Positions 47,167-57,523 of a DNA stretch of 64,000 nt are shown here, one piece after another. The position numbers were made by a program, and so were the translations under genes. Source of the DNA: Caulobacter vibrioides (GTDB taxonomy: Bacteria > Pseudomonadota > Alphaproteobacteria > Caulobacterales > Caulobacteraceae); the NCBI RefSeq assembly GCF_002310375.3, contig NZ_CP023315.3:124001-188000 (forward strand), given 5' to 3'. The notes below the pieces were generated by a model that worked only from the letters and a program-made list of their open reading frames with translations, did no database searches and was not told where the DNA came from. How positions within the stretch are numbered: position 1 is the first letter of the stretch; each line of letters begins with the position of its first letter.

Positions 47167-49107
47167 GTGAACGCTCGCTTGTCTGTTCTTGCCGCCCTCA
47201 TCCTGTCGGCCGCGTCCGCGCCGGTGGCCTTGGCCCAGATCGCGCCCGTCGAGCGGCGCGAGATTGGCAATCAGATTCTCGAGAACGTGCCAGTCGCGCC
47301 CGCCTCGATCCGCGAGACCCTGGCGCGCTATCAGAACGCGCGCTCGGCGTCGTTCGGCGACTGGCTGCCGGGCGGCGGCATGGTCATCGGCACCCGCTTT
47401 GGCAACACCAACCAGCTGCACCTGGTGGCCGCCCCAGGCGCAGACCGCAGCCAGATCACCTTCTACGAAGAGCCCGTCGCTTCGCCCCGCGTCCTGCCGG
47501 GCGGCCGGATCCTGTTCTCCAAGGACACGGGCGGCGATGAGTGGTTCCAACTGTTCCTGCGCGAGCCGGACGGCAAGACCACCCAGCTGACCGAAACCGG
47601 CGTCCGCAACGTCTCGCCGACCTGGTCGAAGGACGGGACCGTTCTCGTATGGTCGCGGGCCGTGAGGGGCTCGGCGGACTATGACGTGATGATGCGGGAC
47701 GCGTCCGGCGCGACCAAGGTCATCTTCAAGGGGCAGGGGCAGGTCTCGCCGCTGGCCCTGTCGCCCGACGGCAAGACGGTCCTGCTGGGCCGCTACTTCT
47801 CGATCGCCGAGTCCAAGCGCTGGCTGCTGGACGTGGCCAGCGGCAAGCTGACGGAGCTGAACCCCAGCAAGGCCAAGATCGCCTATGGCGGCGGCGAGTT
47901 CACACCCGACGGCCGATCGGTGCTGTTGCTTTCGGACGAGGGCTCGGACTTCCTGCGTCTGACCCAGATCGATCTGGCGACTGGGACCAAGACCAACATC
48001 TCCGGCGACCGCAATTGGGACGTCGAGAGCTTTGCGCTCTCCGAAGACGGCCGCGTCCTGGCCTATTCGGTCAATGAGGACGGCTATTCAAAGCTCGTCG
48101 TGCAGGACTTCGTCACCCGCCGGGCCTTGCCGCAGCCCAGCCTGCCCGCCGGCGTGGTCTCGGGCCTGGGCTTCTCGCCGGACGGCGCCAAACTGGGCTT
48201 CAGCCTCGCCACGTCGACCGGCGCCAGCGACGCCTGGAGCTGGGGCGTGAGCGACGGCAAGCTCGAGCGTTGGACGGCGTCGGAGCTCGGAGGCTTGGAC
48301 CCCAAGGCTTTGGTGACACCGGAGCTGGTTCGCTATCCGTCCTTCGACAAGCGATCGATCCCCGCCCTTGTCTACAAACCCAAGCTGCCCGCCGGGCGCA
48401 AGGCGCCGGTGATCATCGACATCCACGGTGGTCCTGAAGGGCAATCGCGGCCGACGTTCAACACGTTCAGCCAACACGCCGTCGCCGAGCTGGGCGCGGC
48501 GGTCATCGTCCCCAATGTTCGGGGCTCCACCGGCTACGGCAAGACCTACCTGAACCTCGACAACGCCGAAAAGCGCGAGGACTCGGTCAAGGACATCGGC
48601 GCCCTGCTGGACTGGATCAAGACCCAGCCGGATCTCGACCCGAGCCGGGTGGTGGTCAGCGGCGGCTCTTACGGTGGCTACATGTCACTGGCGGTCATGA
48701 CCCACTATTCGGACCGCATGGCCGGCGGGATCGAGTTGTTCGGCATCTCCAACTTCGTGTCGTTCCTTCAGAACACAGAAGCGTACCGGCGCGATCTTCG
48801 CCGCGCCGAGTACGGCGACGAGCGCGATCCCAAGATGCTGAAGGTCTTCGAGGCCATCTCGCCGATGAACAATGTCGGCAAGATCACCAAGCCGATGCTG
48901 GTCATGCAGGGCTGGAACGACCCCCGCGTACCCAAGTCGGAGTCCGACCAGATCGTCGCCAAGCTGCGCGAGAAGGGCGTCGAGACCTGGTACGTCCAGT
49001 TCAAGGACGAGGGCCACGGCTTCCGCAAGAAGGTCAATAACGACCGCCGACGCGAGGTCGAGACCCAGTTCCTGACCAAGGTCTTTGGCTTGGACGCCGC
49101 GCAGTAG
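47167..49107 (+). CDS. Secreted prolyl-oligopeptidase family (S9) serine peptidase
   Basis: A 646-aa exported peptidase with a signal peptide (RLSVLAALILSAASAPVALA), an N-terminal beta-propeller and a C-terminal alpha/beta hydrolase domain. Catalytic residues are Ser in VVSGGSYGGYMSLAV, Asp in MQGWNDPRVP and His in FKDEGHGFRKK. It resembles acylaminoacyl- or dipeptidyl-peptidase-like enzymes of the periplasm. I favour GTG at 47167 because GGAG sits 6 nt upstream and the signal peptide then starts properly; ATG at 47155 is possible. Confidence 0.9.
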   Translation: MNARLSVLAALILSAASAPVALAQIAPVERREIGNQILENVPVAPASIRETLARYQNARSASFGDWLPGGGMVIGTRFGNTNQLHLVAAPGADRSQITFYEEPVASPRVLPGGRILFSKDTGGDEWFQLFLREPDGKTTQLTETGVRNVSPTWSKDGTVLVWSRAVRGSADYDVMMRDASGATKVIFKGQGQVSPLALSPDGKTVLLGRYFSIAESKRWLLDVASGKLTELNPSKAKIAYGGGEFTPDGRSVLLLSDEGSDFLRLTQIDLATGTKTNISGDRNWDVESFALSEDGRVLAYSVNEDGYSKLVVQDFVTRRALPQPSLPAGVVSGLGFSPDGAKLGFSLATSTGASDAWSWGVSDGKLERWTASELGGLDPKALVTPELVRYPSFDKRSIPALVYKPKLPAGRKAPVIIDIHGGPEGQSRPTFNTFSQHAVAELGAAVIVPNVRGSTGYGKTYLNLDNAEKREDSVKDIGALLDWIKTQPDLDPSRVVVSGGSYGGYMSLAVMTHYSDRMAGGIELFGISNFVSFLQNTEAYRRDLRRAEYGDERDPKMLKVFEAISPMNNVGKITKPMLVMQGWNDPRVPKSESDQIVAKLREKGVETWYVQFKDEGHGFRKKVNNDRRREVETQFLTKVFGLDAAQ

Positions 49108-49208
49108 CCCGCTTGCAAGCTTAACGCGTTGGGTGAGTTTCCGAGGAACGGCGTCTTTGCCGCGCCTTACGGTGCGCACACGGTTGCGCATTGCGCCCTT
49201 TGCGCGCC

Positions 49209-49216
49209 TTAACCAT
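49209..49216 (+). promoter_or_regulatory. CtrA half-site-like TTAACCAT
   Basis: The octamer TTAACCAT matches the half-site form described for the cell-cycle regulator CtrA. It lies 10 bp upstream of the ArsR-family ATG. A single octamer is weak evidence. Confidence 0.3.
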
Positions 49217-49226
49217 ACTTAGCCGC

Positions 49227-49514
49227 ATGGCTGAGCAATCCGAAACCTTGGACGCGGTGTTTCAGGCCCTGGCTGATCCGACCCGGCGCGCGATCCTGAG
49301 CCGACTGGGCCAGGGTCCGGCCAGCGTCGGCGACCTGGCCGCGCCGTTCGACATGGCGCTGACCTCGTTCATGAAGCACCTGAAGATCCTGGAGCGGTCC
49401 GGCTGGATCGTCAGCGCCAAGGCCGGCCGTGTTCGCACCTGCTCGATCGTCACCGATCGTTTCGCGGACGTCGGCGCCTGGGTCTACGGCCATCGGGGCC
49501 TCTGGGAGCGTTGA
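49227..49514 (+). CDS. ArsR-family winged-helix regulator
   Basis: A 95-aa regulator of the ArsR superfamily. The HTH is FQALADPTRRAILSRLGQGP (residues 10-29) with SVGDLAAPFDMALTSFMKHL and the recognition helix region KILERSGWI. The metal-binding cysteines of metalloregulatory members (CVC motif) are absent, so it senses something else, as in the SdpR/AHSA1-linked subgroup. A Cys near residue 75 is the only one. It precedes a VOC-domain gene by 70 bp, a pairing often seen with metabolite-stress genes. Confidence 0.88.
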   Translation: MAEQSETLDAVFQALADPTRRAILSRLGQGPASVGDLAAPFDMALTSFMKHLKILERSGWIVSAKAGRVRTCSIVTDRFADVGAWVYGHRGLWER

Positions 49515-49584
49515 CGCTCAGGGCAAGTTGCAAGCGCCAGGAGAGGCTATAAGGTCCGTTTCATATCAAAACGGGAGGCGGCCC

Positions 49585-49956
49585 ATGGCCAAGCTGAACT
49601 ATCTGACGGTCGGATCGAACGACCTGCCGAAGGCCAAGGCCTTCTATGACGCGCTGCTGGCCTCGGCCGGTTTCAAGCCGCTGTTCGACCATCCGTCCGG
49701 CGGGCGCCTCTATCGCGGCGAAGGCTGCATGTTCGGGGTGCTGGGTCCGCACGACGGCAATCCCGCGGGTGTCGGTAACGGCATGATGGGCGGCTTCGCC
49801 TTCGACTCGGCTGCGGAGGTCGACGCCTTCCACGCCAAGGCCCTGGAACTGGGCGCCGTCTGCGAGGGCCCTCCCGGTGAGCGTATGCCCAAGGCCTATT
49901 TCGCCTATTTCCGCGACCTGGATGGCAACAAGCTGTGCGGCTACAAGCTGGGCTGA
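49585..49956 (+). CDS. VOC-family (glyoxalase/dioxygenase fold) protein
   Basis: A 123-aa vicinal-oxygen-chelate fold protein. It opens with NYLTVGSNDLPKAKAFYDAL and closes with FAYFRDLDGNKLCGYKLG, the two typical paired beta-alpha-beta modules. The metal ligands common in glyoxalases are only partly recognisable. GGGAGG lies 7 nt upstream of the ATG. Function unknown; some relatives act in antibiotic or aldehyde tolerance. Confidence 0.87.
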   Translation: MAKLNYLTVGSNDLPKAKAFYDALLASAGFKPLFDHPSGGRLYRGEGCMFGVLGPHDGNPAGVGNGMMGGFAFDSAAEVDAFHAKALELGAVCEGPPGERMPKAYFAYFRDLDGNKLCGYKLG

Positions 49957-49997
49957 GGTTCTGAAGACCAGCGGATTCTTAATTCGGATCCATGAAA

Positions 49998-50134
49998 GGG
50001 CCCCGCGGCGATTTCGCCATGGTCTCGCCACAGAGTGGCGGCGAGCTTGGCCGCGGCGGGGCCTACATGTCGCGCAAGTCTCCGGAGGGCCATTCCGAGG
50101 CGGGGCCCGCTCCAGCGTCCTCATTGGAGCGGGC
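49998..50134 (+). other. Candidate structured RNA between the VOC gene and recF
   Basis: GGGCCCCGC (49998-50006) can pair with GCGGGGCCC (50100-50108) or, over eight bases, with GCGGGGCC (50056-50063). A hairpin GCCCGCTCCA (50105-50114) / TGGAGCGGGC (50125-50134) overlaps the first alternative, so the folds compete. Inside are further short stems (CTCGCC/GGCGAG). This is beyond what codon bias explains, since no ORF fits, but high GC also makes chance stems. I cannot match it to a known RNA family. Confidence 0.35.
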
Positions 50135-50183
50135 GTCTCGGCCCGCCTAGCCCCGGGGGCCGACACCCCTTAAGAACGCCCGC

Positions 50184-53809
<3,626 letters not shown>

Positions 53810-53856
53810 GGCTTAGCTTGGCGGCTAACTATGGCCGCAAGTGTTTGTTCCCTAAG

Positions 53857-53897
53857 CGCCGGGCGCCCAATCGAAGGGCGGCCCGGCGTTTTCTTTT
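53857..53897 (+). terminator. Rho-independent terminator of recF-gyrB
   Basis: CGCCGGGC-GCCC pairs with GGGC-G-GCCCGGCG (53857-53888), followed by TTTTCTTTT. It starts 48 bp after the gyrB stop. Confidence 0.88.
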
Positions 53898-54018
53898 GTG
53901 GAAACACCCGCCTCATCTTGATGGCCTCGTCCGACCGCATCGCTCTGTCATGACGGGGGCGTCATCGTGCCGAAGTTGGGCCGATTCGGCCGAAAGTTTG
54001 CTTTGGGGCGCGTAGTGT

Positions 54019-55089
54019 ATGGAACAGGACGCCAGTCTTCGTCCGGAACGGATCCTGGATCTTTCGGAGCGGCTGTCCAGTGTGGCGGGGGCCAAGATCG
54101 GCGAGATCGCCAGGGTCAACCGGGCGGCCAAGATGCTGGCGATCAATGCGCTGATCGTCGCCGCGCGGGCTGGCGAGGCGGGCAAGGGCTTTGCCATCGT
54201 CGCCGAGGAGTTCAAGAAGATCTCCACCGAGATCGACTCGGTGGCCGCCGCTCTGGAAAGCCAAGTGCGGGCCGATCTCGACGAACTCTCGGCGATCGGT
54301 GGCGCGATTCTGGGCCACATGCGCGGCCAACGCCTGGCGGATCTCGCGCTGAACGCCATCGAGATCGTCGACCGCAACCTCTATGAGCGCACCTGCGACG
54401 TGCGCTGGTGGGCCACGGACTCTGCTGTGGTGGCCTGTCTGGCCCAGGGCGATGAGCCCGGCGTCCGGCGTCACGCCAGCGATCGCCTGGGCGTGATCCT
54501 CGACGCCTACACCGTCTATCTCGACCTGTGGGTCTGTGACGCCCAGGGGCGGGTGATCGCCAATGGCCGGCCCGGGCGGTATCCGAACGTCGTCGGCCGC
54601 TCGGTCGCCGACGCCCGCTGGTTCAAGGAAGGGCTGCGCACGCCGACCGGCGACGACTTCGTGGCGTGCGATATCGAACGCTGTGCGGCTTTGGGCGACG
54701 CCCCCGTCGCCACCTACGCCACGGCGATCCGCGCGGGCGGGGAATCCAACGGGCGGCCCTTGGGGGTTCTGGGCGTGCATTTCGATTGGCGTCCCCAGGC
54801 CCAAGCCGTGGTCGACGGCGTTCGCCTTACGCCTGAGGAGCGCGAGCGTTCCCGCGTCATGCTGCTCGACGAGCGGGGCCGGGTGCTCGCGGCGTCGGAC
54901 GGCCAGGGCGTGCTGACGGAGACCTTCCCGCTGGATACCGCCGCAGGCCCGATGGGCAGCTATGCGGACGGCGAGGTTACGGTCGGCTATGCGCGTACGC
55001 CCGGCTACGAGACCTATCAGGGGCTGGGCTGGTATGGGTGCCTCGTGCAGGCGCGCACGATCGAGGCGCGCAGGGTGGCCGCCGCCTAG
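54019..55089 (+). CDS. Soluble MCP-like sensor: signalling-tip fragment followed by a sensor domain
   Basis: A 356-aa protein. Residues about 25-75 resemble the highly conserved hairpin tip of methyl-accepting chemotaxis proteins (LAINALIVAARAGEAGKGFA then IVAEEFKKIS). Normally this is at the C-terminus after long coiled coils; here it is at the N-terminus and short. It is followed by a Cache/PAS-like domain (VDRNLYERTCDVRWWATDSA ... LDLWVCDAQGRVIANG). No membrane helix or signal peptide exists, so it is cytoplasmic and cannot be a standard chemoreceptor. It may bind CheW/CheA or another partner. No chemotaxis genes lie nearby. Confidence 0.78.
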   Translation: MEQDASLRPERILDLSERLSSVAGAKIGEIARVNRAAKMLAINALIVAARAGEAGKGFAIVAEEFKKISTEIDSVAAALESQVRADLDELSAIGGAILGHMRGQRLADLALNAIEIVDRNLYERTCDVRWWATDSAVVACLAQGDEPGVRRHASDRLGVILDAYTVYLDLWVCDAQGRVIANGRPGRYPNVVGRSVADARWFKEGLRTPTGDDFVACDIERCAALGDAPVATYATAIRAGGESNGRPLGVLGVHFDWRPQAQAVVDGVRLTPEERERSRVMLLDERGRVLAASDGQGVLTETFPLDTAAGPMGSYADGEVTVGYARTPGYETYQGLGWYGCLVQARTIEARRVAAA

Positions 55090-55531
55090 CGGCCGAGGTC
55101 CCACTTCTATGGCGGGGCGGCAGTCTGAGCTTCCGCGCCCGGCCGCACGCAAGTTAATACGGCGAAGCGCGCCTTCAGGACTGTGCTTGCGGAATTTTTG
55201 AACTATTTTTTCGCCCTGAAAGCGAATTCATTCAGAACTCCGGCGCCGCCGCGTGATTCAGCCTGACATTTGTTGTCTTGCCAGCGCCGCCATGTTTGTA
55301 TAGCGCATCCTCAGTTTGCCGTTTCAGCCGCTGGACACAACCAGCGCGACACGCCGGGTCGGGAATTCGACTGGCCGAAGATCCAAAGTTCTTTTTCCGG
55401 GTGGGGAATTGAACCGCGAGTGTGTTCTTTGGGAAACGCCATCGTTGTGATTTCGCGGTGCTGGCGTATCCCGAGTAGAGCATTTGTTAAATTTGTCCTA
55501 AGTGGACGCCGTTCAATTGGAGGGAGCAGTC
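55090..55531. other. 442-bp intergenic region upstream of the polysaccharide locus
   Basis: No convincing gene: the 90-aa frame at 55270-55542 has poor codon bias and runs into the next gene. The region is less GC-rich than its surroundings and contains a GANTC site (55255-55259). Near its right end lies a CtrA-like box. It probably carries the promoter(s) of the Ala-rich protein and downstream export genes. Confidence 0.5.
55487..55501 (+). promoter_or_regulatory. CtrA-box-like TTAA-N7-CTAA
   Basis: TTAA (55487-55490), seven bases, then CTAA (55498-55501). The consensus is TTAA-N7-TTAA, so seven of eight fixed positions match. It lies 30 bp upstream of the Ala-rich protein ATG, where it could repress or activate the locus in a cell-cycle-dependent way. 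Confidence 0.4.
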
Positions 55532-56137
55532 ATGGCTTCTAACCGTTTCCGCGCCGTGGCGATCAGCCTGGCTGTTGCAATCGCGCCCTTGAGCGCTGGT
55601 CAGGTTCTGGCTCAGGACGCCCAGGCGCCGGCGGCCCCTGCGGCGGATCCGTCACCGCAAGCGCTGCAGACGGCGATCGCCGGCGCCGCCGCGGCCGCAG
55701 CGGCTCAGCCCGGTTTCGCCGCGCTGTCGCCGGCGGCCAAGCTCGCCGCCATTCAAGCGGCTGTCTCGGCCGCCCTCGCGGCGTCCGGCGCTTCGCCGGC
55801 CGCGATCGGCGCTGCGCTGGTGGCAGCTGTTTCGAGCGGCGTAGTGAACGCCGGTGTGGCCGTCCAGGTCGCAGCGGCAGTCGCGCCGCAGATGGCCGCG
55901 ACCGTCGCTCAGGCGCCGGCCGTCCAAGCGGCGTTGACGCAAAATAACCAGTCCGCGACCGTCACCACGACCGCCGCAGCGACGGCGGGCGGCGCGCCGA
56001 GCGTGCTGGTCAGCCTCCAGTCCGCATCCCAGCCGAGTTCCGGCGACGGCGCAGGCGCAGGCGCAGGTGGTGCTCCCGCGCCCACGCCGGCGCCGTTTGA
56101 CCCGTGCGCGGGCGTCATCGCCGCCTACTGCGGCTAA
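55532..56137 (+). CDS. Secreted alanine-rich low-complexity protein
   Basis: A 201-aa exported protein with a clear signal peptide (FRAVAISLAVAIAPLSAGQVLA). The mature part is about 40% Ala with Gln, Val and Ser, in amphipathic repeats (LQTAIAGAAAAAAAQ, AAKLAAIQAAVSAALAASG), then Thr/Gly/Pro-rich, and ends in DPCAGVIAAYCG with two Cys. GGAGGGA supports the start. It opens the polysaccharide locus, but its role is unknown; it might be a periplasmic or surface component. Confidence 0.72.
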   Translation: MASNRFRAVAISLAVAIAPLSAGQVLAQDAQAPAAPAADPSPQALQTAIAGAAAAAAAQPGFAALSPAAKLAAIQAAVSAALAASGASPAAIGAALVAAVSSGVVNAGVAVQVAAAVAPQMAATVAQAPAVQAALTQNNQSATVTTTAAATAGGAPSVLVSLQSASQPSSGDGAGAGAGGAPAPTPAPFDPCAGVIAAYCG

Positions 56138-56149
56138 TCGACTTGTCTC

Positions 56150-56188
56150 AAGGCCGACCAGCGCGTCACGACGCGCGCTGGCGGCCTT
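56150..56188 (+). terminator. GC-rich hairpin between the Ala-rich and beta-barrel genes
   Basis: AAGGCC (56150-56155) through CCAGCGCG pairs with CGCGCTGG through GGCCTT (56183-56188), with small internal mismatches. There is no T-run, so it may be an attenuator or a processing site rather than a full terminator. Confidence 0.45.
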
Positions 56189-56208
56189 CAATATGGTGGG
56201 GATATACC

Positions 56209-57477
56209 ATGCGAATTCTAACGTGTTCGGCCATCGCGGCTTGCATCGCGTTGAGCGCGCCGCAGCTTGCGCAAGCGCAAGACACCGGCAGCAGCTTCAA
56301 GCGCGACAAGAACACCAGCGTCCGCCAAAGGCCGCGTCCGGACTTTGAAGCGACGGGCCAGAAGGCCGGCGGCTTCACGGTCTATCCGCGCGTCACGGTC
56401 GACCTTGAGCACAACGACAACATCTATGCCGTCGCGACCGGCAAGACCAAGGACGAGATCTGGCGCGTCAAGCCGGAACTGGCCGTGCGGTCTGACTGGT
56501 CACGTCACGCCCTCGGCTTCTTCGCCGGCGGCAACGTCATTCGCTACGCCGACCAAGGCGTTGAAGATGCCGAAGAGTACACGCTCTCGGCCAACGGCCG
56601 GATCGACATCGAGCGCGGCACGAATGTGACGGGTTCGGTCGAAACCAAGCGCCTGGTTGAACCGCGTAGCGCCCCGACTGCACCGTCGGCCGCCGCCAAG
56701 CCTACTGAGTACGCCGTGAACACCGGCAATATCACTCTTGTTAAAGAGTTTAACCGTCTGCGCCTAACGGGTCGTATCGAAAACAAGGACTTCAACTACA
56801 AGGACGTCCCGAATAACCGCGGCACCGGCGTGGTCGACCAAGATTTTCGTGATCGCAATGAGCTGACTTACGGCGGTAAGGCCGAATATGCTGTCAGCCC
56901 CGACACGGCCGTCTATGTTACCGCTACGGGCAACAAGCGCGACTACGACACCAACGTTCCGACGCAGGATCGTACGTCGGACGGTTATGTCATCGGCATC
57001 GGCGCCAACTTCGAGCTTTCCGATTTGATGCGCGGTGACATCCAAGCCGGCTACATGAAGCAGTCTTACGACGTGGCGGCCTTCAAGGACATCCACGCCT
57101 TCAGCACCAATGCCAATGTCGAGTGGTTTATCTCGGAACTGACGACGGTCGGCGTCAACGCATCTCGGTCGAACCAAGAATCGATGGCGGCTGGGTCGGG
57201 CGGCTATGTCGCGAACTCGCTCGGCGCTTCGATCGATCACGAGCTCCTGCGCAACGTCATGCTGTCGGCCAAGTACAATCGCGGCAAGGACGTCTACAAG
57301 GGCGTCGATCGCGACGACAAGCGTGACAGCTTCTCGGCGACGGCGACCTATCTCGTGAACCGCCGCGTGGGCCTGTTCCTGACCTACGACTACCTCAAGC
57401 AGACGTCCTCGGGCGCCGCCAAGGGCTCGTCCTTCAAGGACAACAAGCTCGTGGCTTCGGTCGCCCTGCAGTTCTGA
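56209..57477 (+). CDS. Outer-membrane beta-barrel protein (BBP2/DUF2320-like) of the polysaccharide locus
   Basis: A 422-aa exported protein with signal peptide (LTCSAIAACIALSAPQLAQA). The mature protein has alternating beta strands in pairs and ends in the canonical outer-membrane barrel terminus VALQF (C-terminal Phe). It resembles putative beta-barrel porin 2 proteins. Its position directly before a Wzz/BY-kinase and a polymerase suggests a polysaccharide outer-membrane conduit. It is unlike Wza, which is a lipoprotein with PES domains; none is found here. ATG chosen by the signal peptide. Confidence 0.82.
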   Translation: MRILTCSAIAACIALSAPQLAQAQDTGSSFKRDKNTSVRQRPRPDFEATGQKAGGFTVYPRVTVDLEHNDNIYAVATGKTKDEIWRVKPELAVRSDWSRHALGFFAGGNVIRYADQGVEDAEEYTLSANGRIDIERGTNVTGSVETKRLVEPRSAPTAPSAAAKPTEYAVNTGNITLVKEFNRLRLTGRIENKDFNYKDVPNNRGTGVVDQDFRDRNELTYGGKAEYAVSPDTAVYVTATGNKRDYDTNVPTQDRTSDGYVIGIGANFELSDLMRGDIQAGYMKQSYDVAAFKDIHAFSTNANVEWFISELTTVGVNASRSNQESMAAGSGGYVANSLGASIDHELLRNVMLSAKYNRGKDVYKGVDRDDKRDSFSATATYLVNRRVGLFLTYDYLKQTSSGAAKGSSFKDNKLVASVALQF

Positions 57478-57523
57478 TAAACGTCCACGAAACGGCAAGG
57501 TTTGTCGCTTACTGAGAGTAGTT

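Noticed and set aside
49998..50134. 6S RNA, SRP RNA or another known RNA at the recF upstream region
   Set aside because: Lacks the conserved SRP loop motif and I could not match the 6S bulge pattern; kept only as an unnamed candidate.
55270..55542. 90-aa ORF in the gap before the Ala-rich gene
   Set aside because: Poor codon bias, no ribosome-binding site, runs into the next gene's start.
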